From: Roseimaritima multifibrata
Lineage (GTDB): Bacteria > Planctomycetota > Planctomycetia > Pirellulales > Pirellulaceae
NCBI RefSeq assembly: GCF_007741495.1
Contig: NZ_CP036262.1
Location: 3,658,001 to 3,722,000, forward strand
Direction of reading: 5' to 3'
Length of the DNA stretch: 64,000 nucleotides
In this document: in pieces, positions 1 through 8,790 of the stretch
How positions within the stretch are numbered: position 1 is the first letter of the stretch
Layout: each line of letters starts with the position of its first letter
Translations under genes and position numbers: made by a program
Notes under the pieces: generated by a model
The model's database searches: none
The model's input: only the letters and a program-made list of their open reading frames with translations
Told to the model about the DNA's origin: nothing

Positions 1-54
1 TATCCCTGTGGAGGGGGGTGTACCTGTACAAGAAAACAGATGCACAAAGGGGCC

Positions 55-753
55 CTAAGTCGCTTGATCATGTCGAGGGTAATACCCGGCCAATTGCTGC
101 GGACTTTTACCGCAAGCGTAGCCGATCTGGAGTGCGAAGTTTCGCAGGGTTTGCCGGATAACGCCTCGCGATTCCCACCGTCTTGTGCCGACATGAACGG
201 GGCCGGGCAGGAGTAATGGCCAAGCCTGTTTTTTCAGGCGTTGCATCAGGATCAGGTCCTCCATCAAAGGGACTTCAGGGAACCCTCCCTCCGCTTCAAA
301 GACCGAGCGCCGGACAAAGATGCCTTGGTCGCCGAAGGGAAGCCCACGATACCGGACGCGGGCGGCATCGCCCCATTCCAGCGTCCTGTAGATCCACCGC
401 GGGGAATCGATCTGTTGGCGAAAACCGCCGCCCCAACGTTTGGGGGCCGCGTCGAGCGCATCGGCGACTTGCTGTAGGGAATCCGCGCCCAGCCAGTTAT
501 CGGCATGGAGAAAAAGAAGGATGGGAAAGCGACTGGCGTGAAAACCAAGGTTTTGCTGGGTTGCGCGGCCGGGGGCGGACTGGAGGACCACCGCCCCTGC
601 CTGTCCGGCAAGCCTTTGAGTTCCGTCGTCACTCCCCCCATCGACCACGATCACTTCGCCTGCATCTTGCTCCATCGCCGACCGAACGGCTCGCTCAATC
701 GTCTCCGCCTCGTTGATCGCGGGGATGATCACGGAGATTGAATTCGGGGTCAT
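55..753 (-). CDS. Family 2 glycosyltransferase (TIGR04283-like)
   Basis: A 232-residue cytosolic GT-A glycosyltransferase. The N-terminus SVIIPAINEAE, the nucleotide-binding VVDGGSDDGT, the FLHADN metal site and the late GDQGIFVRR and PLMEDLILMQRLKK motifs match the TIGR04283 group. Some members of that group lie in arsenosugar clusters, but no arsenic gene is nearby, so the acceptor is unknown. The reading frame stays open upstream, inside the next gene, but the ATG at 753 is chosen because it overlaps the stop of the permease gene in a 4-base ATGA, a sign of translational coupling. The two genes form an operon, which suggests an envelope glycan or glycolipid role; that part is inference. 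Confidence 0.9.
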   Translation of the reverse strand: MTPNSISVIIPAINEAETIERAVRSAMEQDAGEVIVVDGGSDDGTQRLAGQAGAVVLQSAPGRATQQNLGFHASRFPILLFLHADNWLGADSLQQVADALDAAPKRWGGGFRQQIDSPRWIYRTLEWGDAARVRYRGLPFGDQGIFVRRSVFEAEGGFPEVPLMEDLILMQRLKKQAWPLLLPGPVHVGTRRWESRGVIRQTLRNFALQIGYACGKSPQQLAGYYPRHDQAT

Positions 754-1913
754 ACCTGTTGTACGCTGCAGTACCGTGAGTAGGCCAAGGGCGTCAGAAC
801 CAGAATCGGCACCCAGGCGGCCATCGACGGACTGAGCATGTATCCGCTGGCCCCCAACGTGCCAGCAAGTGTTTTCACGCCGAAAAACATTGCCACTAGC
901 AGCAACGCGTGTCCAACGACAACAAATAGATTCTTTTCGCCTCTTGAAACCGCGAGCGGAAGGCCGAGGAGGACCAAACTGAAATCGAGCAAAGGGCGGA
1001 GCAGTCGGCTGTGCAGATCGACACGTACCTTGCTGCTGGTATGGACGGCTGGGTTTCGGACTCGGCGAATCGTGGCCCCCAACGGAGCGTACTTTTTGCT
1101 CGATCCAGCCGCTTCCAACAGCGGAATATCGACACTTGTGGCGACGAAACACTCACCAGGATTCAGCCAATCATTGTCTAGCGAGGTCATCAGAATCGCC
1201 TGCTCCTCGATCCTCCGGGTCGGCAACTGGTCTAGTTTGGAGGGGCGAGTGACGCCGCGCATCAGAAAACCGGCCGGATGATTTCCCGAAGCCGGTTTCC
1301 AGAGCGCTTCGGTCCCGGTCAATTGATTGCCAAATCCGGGGAATTCAGCGAACAGCCGAAACGCGGGGCGAATCACCAATTGACGGTCGGTGATCAGGCT
1401 TTTCCCTTCTACCAAGACTCCGATTTGGCGGTCGTAACAGGGTTGCAGAGGACGCTCGGTCATGCCGGCAATTTCGCTTGGCTTGTTCCCCAGTTTGTTA
1501 CGAAGTTCCGGGAGCAGAAATTCGCGATTGAACAACCCGACGACCACGATCAAAGCCGCGGCGATCAGCATGGGGCGGAGGATTCGGCCGTGGCGAACAC
1601 CGACGGCAAGAATCGAAGTTAATTCGCCACTTTGCCTCAGCCAGCCAATCGTGAAAAGCAACGCCATCAAGGCAAGGATGGGGCTGGTGGAGTCAAAAAT
1701 GACCAGTAGATAGGGGCCGTAGTAGTCGATCATCGCAGGGATGAAACCGCCCAACGCTTCAGCATGGGCGCCTAAAGCCTCCAAATTGCTGAATGCGTGG
1801 AAGACGACAAAGATCCCTCCCAGGCTGCTGAAGCAAATCAGCAGGGTGCGCATGTACAGCATTAAGATGTAGCGGTCGATCTTGGTCACAAGAATCCGTG
1901 ACGAATGGGGCAA
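750..1913 (-). CDS. LptF/LptG (YjgP/YjgQ) family permease
   Basis: A 387-residue inner-membrane protein with the layout of LptF/LptG, the transmembrane half of the transporter that extracts lipopolysaccharide from the inner membrane. About three hydrophobic segments lie in the first 130 residues (around 20-42, 65-90 and 110-128), followed by a soluble periplasmic part (about 135-300) and three more segments at the C-terminus. The early motif QSGELTSILAVGV is typical of the family's coupling helix that contacts the LptB ATPase. Sequence alone does not separate LptF from LptG. It is the first gene of a two-gene unit with the glycosyltransferase. No lptB or partner permease is present in the window. 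Confidence 0.85.
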   Translation of the reverse strand: MPHSSRILVTKIDRYILMLYMRTLLICFSSLGGIFVVFHAFSNLEALGAHAEALGGFIPAMIDYYGPYLLVIFDSTSPILALMALLFTIGWLRQSGELTSILAVGVRHGRILRPMLIAAALIVVVGLFNREFLLPELRNKLGNKPSEIAGMTERPLQPCYDRQIGVLVEGKSLITDRQLVIRPAFRLFAEFPGFGNQLTGTEALWKPASGNHPAGFLMRGVTRPSKLDQLPTRRIEEQAILMTSLDNDWLNPGECFVATSVDIPLLEAAGSSKKYAPLGATIRRVRNPAVHTSSKVRVDLHSRLLRPLLDFSLVLLGLPLAVSRGEKNLFVVVGHALLLVAMFFGVKTLAGTLGASGYMLSPSMAAWVPILVLTPLAYSRYCSVQQV

Positions 1914-2039
1914 TGAAGCGAGCTAACAGGCATGTTTATGCCCGTTATCGTCGCTAAACCTTGCTCTTGGCAAGATGACTTTGCCAAGACGCCCATTTTT
2001 TACGTCACGCACGCTCGAGAGAGCGGCCCACAATTACCT

Positions 2040-2261
2040 CTAAGGCAGATAATCAACGCTCAATTGGTTGTCGATCTCGTCGACACCAGGGATGTCGCGA
2101 ACGGCTTCTTGAGCCATCTGTTTGAGGAAAAATGTGTCAACACTACCGCTTAGCACGACTCGATCTTCTTGGTGCTGGCTCTTTACCAGAACACGACGAA
2201 GGTGTGGATGCGTTTTGAGGGCGGAATCGACGCGAGCAAGAATCTCATCAGGACGTTGCAT
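2040..2261 (-). CDS. Small BON-domain protein
   Basis: A 73-residue protein that is essentially one BON domain (PF04972 type). It starts MQRPDEILARVDSAL, has a central VVLSGSVDTFFLKQMAQEAV and ends DIPGVDEIDNQLSV, the alpha-beta pattern with the conserved glycine of BON repeats. BON domains usually bind phospholipid or sit in osmotic-stress proteins such as OsmY. This one has no signal peptide, so it is probably cytosolic or membrane-associated. It is monocistronic, between the permease and the M48 protease, both on the same strand. Its role cannot be read from context. Confidence 0.8.
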   Translation of the reverse strand: MQRPDEILARVDSALKTHPHLRRVLVKSQHQEDRVVLSGSVDTFFLKQMAQEAVRDIPGVDEIDNQLSVDYLP

Positions 2262-2401
2262 GGCGAACTGGCCTTTTTAGGGGAGGAAGGGAAGGGGCCA
2301 TAGTCGACTTCGAATCGATCTTCCCTTTCTCTTCACTCCATCTAGGCATTCTTATTAACTCGAGCAACCACGCGGTGAGGGTTGTGCTGACTGGTCCGCA
2401 T

Positions 2402-3691
2402 TTAGAGGCATTTATTTAGTTCGGGATGGCAGTTTTCGATCACGGCATCCCGCCCCGCCAACCGGGCCAACGCCTTTTGACGTTTGGCGATACTAGGGTG
2501 CAACCACGATCCGCGCTGGGCACTCGCTTCTCCTTCGGTGACCGATTCCAATGCATGAGCCATCGCAAACGCTGCGGAGGAAAGGTCGCGTGGAGCTTGG
2601 GGAACCGTGGCAGAGGCTTTTACAGCCAATCGGCACGCGTAGGCATCGGCATCGAATTCGGTTCGGTAACTGATCAGATGGAGAAAACCCAGGGACCCGG
2701 CAAGCGCCGTGACGACTCCAAACGTTTCGCTCCAAGCATAACTGTCTAAATAGCGATCGACCATCCAAACCACCACCCAGGCAGGAACCACCGCAAACAT
2801 TCGCAGAGGGACATGCCATCGCTTGAGATGTGCCAATTCGTGAAGCGTCACCATCATAAGGTCTCGGTCGCTTAGGGTATCCAGCAATCGGTCGGTGATC
2901 ATTAGGACTCGGCAACCAGGGACAAAACCTGCGACCAATGCGTTTCCCGAACGATGGTTGGTATTCCAGCGGCGTACATCAAGCCTCCGAAAACCGCACG
3001 CCTTGGAGACGCCTAACAACCAACCTTCCGAACGATCGCCGATCGGTTCAGTTTCCCAGACCCGTTTGGCAAGCCAAGGCATCGCCAGCGGGATAAAGAG
3101 GATGGCAAGAACCGCCACGCCTAATCCGCCGCTAATCGAGGAGATTCCGGGAATCAAAGCAACGAGGTCGACAAGGGTCAGTAAGGCCAAGACAGGAACG
3201 ACCAACCATGCCCCCTGCAAGCGAAAGTAGGAGACCAGTTCGCGAATCATTGACGAGGGGCCCTCTTTCACCCACCCGTTGGCGACTCCAAACTGATGAT
3301 CGGCCCACCAGACAATACTTACCATCATCACCGCGGGAGTGATCATCAAGATCGCTCGGATTGCCATGGAATGTTCGCAGACCGGCAGGTTTTCGATCAA
3401 ATTGGCCAGCCCAAATCCGATCAACGTCATGACGGCAGCGACCAGGCCCCCCCAACGCAAGAAGGTGATTTGTCGCTCGAATTCGCGGACAATCACAGCA
3501 GGCTCGGCGACGCCTTCCTGCATTTGCCGAGTGGTCGTGTAGGCGGCGACCTTAGCGAGGAGCCCCCAGGCCAGCAGCACGCCGAACGACGCGATCATCG
3601 CCTGTTGTGCAGGGACAACGTTCCCCGGAACGGAGCCGCAGCCGAGGGAAACCACCACCAAAAGAAACCAGAACAACGGCATGCAATGCAT
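2402..3691 (-). CDS. M48-family membrane metalloprotease
   Basis: A 429-residue integral membrane protein of the HtpX/Ste24 peptidase group. The zinc motif HELAH lies near residues 283-287, in TLHELAHLKRWH, and the third zinc ligand is in EFDADAYA near residue 343. Six or more hydrophobic segments surround it: four in the first 210 residues and two between the catalytic motifs. The C-terminal part ends SWLHPSIAKRQKAL, matching the family's HPS-x-x-x-R pattern. The active site should face the cytosol, as in HtpX, with a probable role in membrane protein quality control. The gene stands alone, with a 140-bp spacer to the BON gene and a repeat-bearing spacer upstream. Confidence 0.88.
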   Translation of the reverse strand: MHCMPLFWFLLVVVSLGCGSVPGNVVPAQQAMIASFGVLLAWGLLAKVAAYTTTRQMQEGVAEPAVIVREFERQITFLRWGGLVAAVMTLIGFGLANLIENLPVCEHSMAIRAILMITPAVMMVSIVWWADHQFGVANGWVKEGPSSMIRELVSYFRLQGAWLVVPVLALLTLVDLVALIPGISSISGGLGVAVLAILFIPLAMPWLAKRVWETEPIGDRSEGWLLGVSKACGFRRLDVRRWNTNHRSGNALVAGFVPGCRVLMITDRLLDTLSDRDLMMVTLHELAHLKRWHVPLRMFAVVPAWVVVWMVDRYLDSYAWSETFGVVTALAGSLGFLHLISYRTEFDADAYACRLAVKASATVPQAPRDLSSAAFAMAHALESVTEGEASAQRGSWLHPSIAKRQKALARLAGRDAVIENCHPELNKCL

Positions 3692-4276
3692 CCATTCAAG
3701 AGGGAATTCGCAGTCCCCGTGATTCTACTTGCACTACGTCACGATTCGAACTCGGTCAAATTGCGGGAACGATCTTTTCGCAATCCGCAGCGCTCAAATG
3801 ACGGGTTGTAGCGATTCGGGCGAACGTGCCGCCAATTTGCATTATGTGCAGTTGACCGGCACGTACCCGTCAACGGTTGCGTGAAAGGCAATTTCAGTTC
3901 AGCGCCCACCCCATTCCTAGCGGAACGGCGCGAGCCGTCCGGCCCGATTCTCGGGGATTCAATGCAGTGGCCGGACGGCTTGCGCCGTGCCGCTAAGAAG
4001 GCCCCCCTCCCCAAGATCCGACAGGCGAACGAATTCGCATCCCTGAATGAAAAACCGAGCGGGACGGCAGACGAATGACGCCCACGCCGTTCCGCTAAGA
4101 ATTTTCTTCGCTAGATTCCAAGGGAAGCGACAATGGGGGGGCCGCTCTGCTGGTCGCTTGGTGCTTTAGTCGGGTGGCACCGACCTGCGGACGTGGTGCA
4201 TACTGAGTTTTCGATATTCCGACTGATTTGGTCTTCTGAGTGAATCACACCGTTTCGTTTTTGAAGGTGGCTTGCG
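3692..4276. other. Repeat-bearing spacer upstream of sulfatase
   Basis: A 585-base divergent spacer between the M48 protease and the sulfatase. I see no credible coding region. It contains one long palindromic element (3918-3995, listed separately) and a degenerate right-arm fragment near 4085-4101 that repeats the GCCGTTCCGCTAAGAA end of that element. The sulfatase has a good ribosome site, AAGGTGG, six bases before its ATG. Promoters of both genes must lie here, but no confident -35/-10 pair was found. Confidence 0.6.
3918..3995. repeat. Solo copy of long palindromic repeat
   Basis: A 78-base imperfect palindrome with 27-base arms. The left arm starts TAGCGGAACGGCGCGAGCC and the right arm ends GCGCCGTGCCGCTA; the arms differ at two positions when folded, around a loop of about 24 bases. 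The same element occurs four times in tandem at 35887-36202, so this is a dispersed intergenic repeat family, REP- or MITE-like. No open frame or target-site duplication is evident. Confidence 0.8.
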
Positions 4277-5719
4277 ATGCTCCGGTTTCTTGTCCTGTTG
4301 TTTGTCGCCGGTTGCTGGTTTCCCTGTGCTCGAGCCGAACGCACGAACATCCTGTTTATCTATCTGGACGATTTCGGCTGGCGAGACTGCGGCTTTATGG
4401 GATCGGACTTCTATGAAACGCCGCATCTGGATCAGCTGGCCAAAGATGGAATGATCTTTACGGATGCTTACGCCGGTGCAGCGAACTGTGCGCCATCGCG
4501 AGCCTGTTTGCTTTCCGGGCAGTACACCCCGCGTCACGAAATCTATAACGTCGGCACAGGGGCTCGTGGAGCCGCGGCTCATCGACGACTGCTCCACGTT
4601 CCCGGAACGGATGTTCTGCGAAAGGACTTTGTCACCTGGGCGAACCGGCTTCAGAGTGCCGGATACAAAACGGCTTCCATTGGCAAGTGGCACCTAAGCG
4701 ATTCGCCCTTGGAGTTCGGTTTTGATGTCAATATCGCGGGGGACCATCGTGGCAGTCCTCCCAGCGGATACTACCCGCCTCATCCCCGAGCAGTTGGGCT
4801 GGAAAATGCGGATTCGAAGGAATACCTCACCGATCGATTGAATGAAGAGGCTTGCAAGTTTATTACCGCGAACAAGCAACATCCGTGGGCCCTCTATCTG
4901 ACTCATTTTGCAGTCCACACCCCTTTGGATGCCAAGCGTGAGCTGTTGGCAAAATACCGTGCAAAGCGTCCGGGGGATCTTCACAATCACCCTGAAATGG
5001 CGACGATGATTGAAGCGGTCGACACGGGCGTTGGCCAAATATTGGCGACCCTTGAAAAATGCGACCTGAAAGAATCGACCGCGATCTTCTTTACCTCTGA
5101 CAACGGCGGGTACGGACCCGCAACCGATATGGCTCCGCTGAAAGGTTACAAAGGAACCTACTATGAAGGAGGGATCCGAGTTCCCTTTTTTGTAAACTGG
5201 CCAGGCAAAGTTGCAGCAAACAGTCGCTGTTCGGTCCCTGTTGCTTGTGTTGACCTGTACCCCACTTTCTGTGAATTGGGCGGCATTGAAATTCCTCCGA
5301 CGCAGACGCTAGACGGCGCCAGTTTGATGCCGCTCCTGCAGGCTCCCGCTGGGCAACCGGATCGTTTGAAGGCTTTTCCGGACCGGGCACTCTTCTGGCA
5401 CTTTCCGGCCTATTTGAATTCCTACAAAGTTTATGGGGAACAACGGGATCCGCTCTTCCGTTCCCGCCCCTGCAGTATCATCCGCTACGGAGACTGGAAA
5501 TTACACGAGTACTTCGAAAGCGGCGATTTGGAATTGTATGATTTGAAAGAGGACGTCGGCGAGAGCAACAACTTGGCGCTGTCGAATCCGGATCAGGCAG
5601 AACGGATGCTGAAGCGACTAAGAGCTTGGCAACAGGAAACGAAGGCTCCCATTCCTGTGACTCCGAACCCTAAATTTGACGCCAAGAAAGAGGCCGCGGC
5701 GATCGAAAAGCGGAATTAG
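4277..5719 (+). CDS. Secreted sulfatase (S1 type, CAPSR active site)
   Basis: A 480-residue sulfatase. A signal peptide (about residues 1-20, ending CARA) sends it out of the cytoplasm. The mature part opens TNILFIYLDDFGWRD, whose acidic pair binds calcium. The signature C-A-P-S-R has Cys71, the residue converted to formylglycine. GKWHL, FAVHTPLD and TSDNGG complete the active site. It should hydrolyse sulfate esters on polysaccharides; the substrate cannot be told. Planctomycetes carry many such genes for marine sulfated glycans. The ATG follows an AAGGTGG ribosome site. The gene is monocistronic and ends convergently with the acetyltransferase, overlapping its stop by three bases. Confidence 0.93.
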   Translation: MLRFLVLLFVAGCWFPCARAERTNILFIYLDDFGWRDCGFMGSDFYETPHLDQLAKDGMIFTDAYAGAANCAPSRACLLSGQYTPRHEIYNVGTGARGAAAHRRLLHVPGTDVLRKDFVTWANRLQSAGYKTASIGKWHLSDSPLEFGFDVNIAGDHRGSPPSGYYPPHPRAVGLENADSKEYLTDRLNEEACKFITANKQHPWALYLTHFAVHTPLDAKRELLAKYRAKRPGDLHNHPEMATMIEAVDTGVGQILATLEKCDLKESTAIFFTSDNGGYGPATDMAPLKGYKGTYYEGGIRVPFFVNWPGKVAANSRCSVPVACVDLYPTFCELGGIEIPPTQTLDGASLMPLLQAPAGQPDRLKAFPDRALFWHFPAYLNSYKVYGEQRDPLFRSRPCSIIRYGDWKLHEYFESGDLELYDLKEDVGESNNLALSNPDQAERMLKRLRAWQQETKAPIPVTPNPKFDAKKEAAAIEKRN

Positions 5720-6654
5720 AACGTCTTGCTAAACAAGGTGCCTTCGGTTGTCAGTTCGAATCTTAGCCCGCGCAGTAGGACCGTACGGTGGGGATGCTGG
5801 TCGGAAGTTACTGCGGTAACCTGCGTGACTCCTGAATTCGACAACTGCTGAAGTCCGGATGCGATCGTGTACCTGACCGCCGCGCCGTGGTCTTCGGGGT
5901 CGACGCTCTTGCAGGCCCCCAGAATTGCATGGCTTACCGGAAAAACCATCGCTTCGGGATCGCTCAGATAGAAATCGGCCCACGCGGCGACGTCACCTCC
6001 GCGATCGGTCGTTATGTAACGCTCTTGGTCCACATGAGAGAGCGCCGCGGCATGACGTGCATCGGCACGGATAATGCGTTGCTTGGTGATGGTTGTGCTG
6101 CGGCGTAACTGGACTAATGTTCGATCGATCGGAGGCCGAAAACGTGCCAACTGGACTTCGTACTGCGCCAAACGACGCCGCGGAGAATATCCCAGTTGCA
6201 TGAACCAGCCAGATGTCGCCCGATCCGCGTCGGCGATTCCGATCCCAGGCCCCAGCGGGGGCACGCCACAGTAGCCACTCCCATCGGTTGGCCCCGATCC
6301 GCCAATGATTCGTGAGCACCCCGTCTCTTGAATTTGCTTTTCGAGGTGGTTTAGCAAAGCCAAACCAATTTCTGTGGCCGAGTGCTTCAAGGAATCCGGC
6401 AGGACACAGACCACGGGGACCACCGCCAATTCCGGCTTGTCGGGGACGGGCAGCCAATGGGTCCACCCCACCGGTCGGTCGTCGACCGTAGCGACGATCA
6501 ATTGCCGGGGATCGAAAAAGGTCCGGTTTAAAATCGCGGCGTGGAACGTGGAAGGGTCCAGCGGAGACCATAGGCCGAGGCTCTGGAAGTGTTCGTTCCA
6601 AATCTGCACTAAAGCCGGGATGTCTGTATTTAGGAATCTTCGCAGTTTGGTCAC
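5716..6654 (-). CDS. Double-domain GNAT N-acetyltransferase
   Basis: A 312-residue protein with two GNAT-like halves, roughly 1-150 and 190-312. The first opens LRRFLNTDIPALVQIWNEHF, contains the strand LIVATVDDRPVGWTHWL and has a GGSGPTDGSGYCG segment at the acetyl-CoA site. The second ends NSGVTQVTAVTSDQHPHRTVLLRGLRFE, the usual last strands of a GNAT fold. No signal peptide is visible, so it acts in the cytosol on an unknown acceptor. Tandem GNAT proteins often keep one catalytic half and one structural half; which is which is not clear here. The 3' end overlaps the convergent sulfatase. I do not recognise a specific ortholog. Confidence 0.78.
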   Translation of the reverse strand: MTKLRRFLNTDIPALVQIWNEHFQSLGLWSPLDPSTFHAAILNRTFFDPRQLIVATVDDRPVGWTHWLPVPDKPELAVVPVVCVLPDSLKHSATEIGLALLNHLEKQIQETGCSRIIGGSGPTDGSGYCGVPPLGPGIGIADADRATSGWFMQLGYSPRRRLAQYEVQLARFRPPIDRTLVQLRRSTTITKQRIIRADARHAAALSHVDQERYITTDRGGDVAAWADFYLSDPEAMVFPVSHAILGACKSVDPEDHGAAVRYTIASGLQQLSNSGVTQVTAVTSDQHPHRTVLLRGLRFELTTEGTLFSKTF

Positions 6655-7064
6655 GATAGCGAGTACCTTGGGAGTAGGCCAGGATGAATTACATCATGCC
6701 AAATAGTTCCGCCCGCGGGCACCCCCGCCGACCCAGCATCGACGAAAAACTTTGGCCGCTTGGCCTGCACATTCGAACTCGCCATAGTGTAAGGGGACGC
6801 GGCAGTCGTTCTCGCAGATATCTGCCTCGCGACACAGGCTGGCGTGAGTTTAAGGCTTGGGGGGATCGTCAGGCGTACCAGCGTGACGCGACCCGTCTGG
6901 TGGTACGCTAGTTTTCCGGTGGTGGCACTGGACGCCTAGCGGATTGTTGTTTTAGGGATGGTCACCTTTCGCTTTGCGACTAAATCGACAAGCCTCTGGC
7001 TCCGTTTCGCTAACCAAAGATCACGCTCTTCCTCGTTAATTACCCGTTGACTCCCGTTAAAAAG
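6655..7064. other. Spacer without a recognised gene
   Basis: About 410 bases between the divergent acetyltransferase and the oxidase subunit III gene. The only frames are short and arginine-rich, unlike real genes here. A modest inverted repeat, GCGTACCA at 6873-6880 with TGGTACGC at 6901-6908, is present but has no T-run. It must hold the promoter of the oxidase gene; none was identified. Confidence 0.5.
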
Positions 7065-7658
7065 ATGCCGAAATCGACAGCAGCGCTCCCTTTGGAGAAT
7101 CGCTTAAAACAAGGTGCCGCTCTCTTCATCGCCTCACTGACGATGTTTTTCTTGGGAAGCATCGTCCTCTACCTGCTGTACGCGTACTGGCGTCGGGACG
7201 TTGTCCAGCCGTCCAGTCTGCTGCCGGGGATATTTGTGCTCAGCACGCTGTTGTTGGTGCTGATCAGCGCGTTGTCGCATCAGGCATCCCGCACCGTGCG
7301 CCGCGATCACCGCAAGAGGACAGCCGCGATGCTGGCGTTGGCCTTGCTACTGGCGTTCGGATTCTTGGTGGCTCAGGGATACGCGATTTGGCAGATGATG
7401 GAAACGCCCGAGATGCGCAACAGTTTTTCCCAAGGAGTCGGGGGGATGGTGATTATTCTGGCCATTCTTCATGCCTTGCACGTCGTCGGCGGGATTATTT
7501 CGCTGGGGATCGTCAGTGTCCGTTCATTTGAGGGACGTTATGACCACGAACGACACGGAGCCGTCGATTTTGCGGCTTCGTATTGGCATTTTCTCGATTT
7601 GGTCTGGCTGCTGATGCTGTTTGCATTCTGGATGACAACGGCCGGATTCGCCTTCTAA
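7065..7658 (+). CDS. Cytochrome c oxidase subunit III-like membrane protein
   Basis: A 197-residue protein with five hydrophobic segments, the shape of the short form of heme-copper oxidase subunit III. The segment HALHVVGGIISLGIV and the last helix, YWHFLDLVWLLMLFAFW, match the conserved HxxHVxxG and YWHFVDxVW patterns of CoxC/CyoC. Subunit III has no redox centre; it stabilises the oxidase in the inner membrane. The ATG at 7065 is chosen; an in-frame TTG at 7047 would add six residues. No other oxidase gene lies in the window, so this is an orphan or a detached copy, possibly used by an alternative oxidase encoded elsewhere. Confidence 0.85.
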   Translation: MPKSTAALPLENRLKQGAALFIASLTMFFLGSIVLYLLYAYWRRDVVQPSSLLPGIFVLSTLLLVLISALSHQASRTVRRDHRKRTAAMLALALLLAFGFLVAQGYAIWQMMETPEMRNSFSQGVGGMVIILAILHALHVVGGIISLGIVSVRSFEGRYDHERHGAVDFAASYWHFLDLVWLLMLFAFWMTTAGFAF

Positions 7659-8041
7659 ACGCGTTCTCCGCTGCAATCGATAAACGGCGTTTACGTTAAG
7701 CAAGCCATAGCACCGACTTAGGGGGTCCTAAGTCGCATTAAATGTCCCAGCAGCGATTCGGCATGGAACCATGCTGTTTATCATTGTTTAAGGAAATCTG
7801 TAAGCTGATTCCCCACAACGGTTTAAGGGGGCTAGCCAGAGTGGTTTTAGGGGATTTGGTGAAAAGATTTGCCGCTTCCCCCTTCACTCCTGACGTATAG
7901 TACTCTGACGGCACGATTAACGGAGCGGCAAGTTATAGTCCTTTATAGCTTGCTTTGGGGGCTGCAATAAGCCACCCGGTCGGTTTATTTCGAACCGAAT
8001 CCGTGATCGCGTATAGCCAATACCACAGTGAGGGTGCCCCT
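7659..8041. other. Spacer with hairpin, upstream of DksA-like gene
   Basis: A 383-base spacer. It holds the stem CGACTTAGG (7714-7722) with CCTAAGTCG (7727-7735), a stable hairpin after the oxidase gene that lacks a clear T-run. The rest is presumably promoter and leader of the DksA-like gene. No gene-like frame with plausible composition was found; a frame opening at a TTG at 7955 merely extends the DksA-like protein. Confidence 0.5.
7714..7735. terminator. Hairpin after oxidase subunit III
   Basis: Nine-base perfect arms, CGACTTAGG and CCTAAGTCG, with a 4-base loop, 56 bases past the stop codon. There is no T-run on the plus side, so intrinsic termination is only possible; it could also act as an RNA 3'-end stabiliser. 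Confidence 0.4.
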
Positions 8042-8455
8042 ATGCCAAATAAAGACGCAGTCAAAAAGTTGCGGGAAGTTCTCGTTCTTCGTCGTGACGC
8101 ACTTCAACGAGCGTTAGCAGGGGATCTGAGCCTTTTGCGTGAAGTCCGAAATTCTGGCTCAGGCGACTTGCTAGACGCAGCCGTTGATACCGCTCAAAGC
8201 GAAGTCAACAGCCAGTTGGCCGAAGTCGAGAGCCGGGAATTGTCTCTGATCGATTCGGCGCTAGAGCGAATGGAGCAGGGCGTATACGGTGCTTGCGAGG
8301 AATGTGGTAAAGCGATTCCGCTTACCCGTTTACGAGCCGTACCGTACGCGACCGAATGCATCGCTTGCCGACGGAAATCGGAACAAGGTACCTCGGCCGC
8401 TCCAGCCTGGAACCGTCTGTTTGCCGACGCTCCCGCGGAGACACTGGATCGCTAA
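8042..8455 (+). CDS. DksA/TraR-type zinc finger regulator
   Basis: A 137-residue protein of the DksA/TraR family, which enters the RNA polymerase secondary channel and changes promoter choice. The first 85 residues are charged and helical (coiled-coil hairpin), then comes the four-cysteine finger CEECGKAIPLTRLRAVPYAT followed by ECIACRR, with all four zinc cysteines present. The start at 8042, MPNKDAV, is preferred because it follows GAGGG and begins the conserved part; the TTG at 7955 is unlikely. DksA proper carries an acidic D-x-x-D-A tip in the coiled coil. Here DAAVD lies near the right place (GDLLDAAVDTAQ), which supports function. Monocistronic and followed by a strong hairpin. Confidence 0.88.
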   Translation: MPNKDAVKKLREVLVLRRDALQRALAGDLSLLREVRNSGSGDLLDAAVDTAQSEVNSQLAEVESRELSLIDSALERMEQGVYGACEECGKAIPLTRLRAVPYATECIACRRKSEQGTSAAPAWNRLFADAPAETLDR

Positions 8456-8464
8456 GAAGAGATC

Positions 8465-8495
8465 CCCGCGTTGCTAGGTGAGCTAGCGACGCGGG
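8465..8495 (+). terminator. Probable terminator of DksA-like gene
   Basis: A 13-bp stem, CCCGCGTTGCTAG with CTAGCGACGCGGG (one G-U pair), loop GTGAG, starting ten bases after the stop codon. The T-run is weak (TGTCCTTCGT), but the stem is very strong. Confidence 0.65.
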
Positions 8496-8770
8496 TGTCC
8501 TTCGTAGGGACGCTAAATCCTTTAACGACCGTTTCCGAGTGAGATTTCAAGTCAACGACGCGTTTATCGCGGTCGTGACAATCATTCGGCAAGAGGCACG
8601 GTCTGGCGACGGTCGCCAACGCAGTCACGTGGCGGTGCTCGCCATAACGTGGGCAGCCCCCCGGTGCATCACGAATGGTTTCACGTCCCAACGAAGCGGC
8701 GCGAACCCTCGGCCACCAAGTTTGGCTTCGTGGTGGTCACCGTTTCAGGTTCGATATTGCCCACTCAATG

Positions 8771-8790
8771 AACCCTGCGAAAGCAGGGTT
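8771..8790. terminator. GAAA-tetraloop hairpin
   Basis: Perfect 8-bp arms AACCCTGC and GCAGGGTT closed by a GAAA tetraloop, followed by TATTT. It looks like an intrinsic terminator or RNA 3' end, but no gene ends just upstream on either strand. Confidence 0.45.

Noticed and set aside
183-716. A 177-codon plus-strand frame at the window start
   Set aside because: Arginine/proline-rich antisense shadow of the glycosyltransferase.
55-1152. Full-length 365-codon version of the glycosyltransferase
   Set aside because: The first 133 codons lie over the permease gene in another frame and lack family similarity; the ATGA overlap marks the true start.
8452-8691. A 79-codon minus-strand frame beginning MGRETIRDAPGG
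   Set aside because: It overlaps the DksA stop and its terminator, and has no ribosome site; it may be part of a dispersed intergenic element but there is no support for translation.
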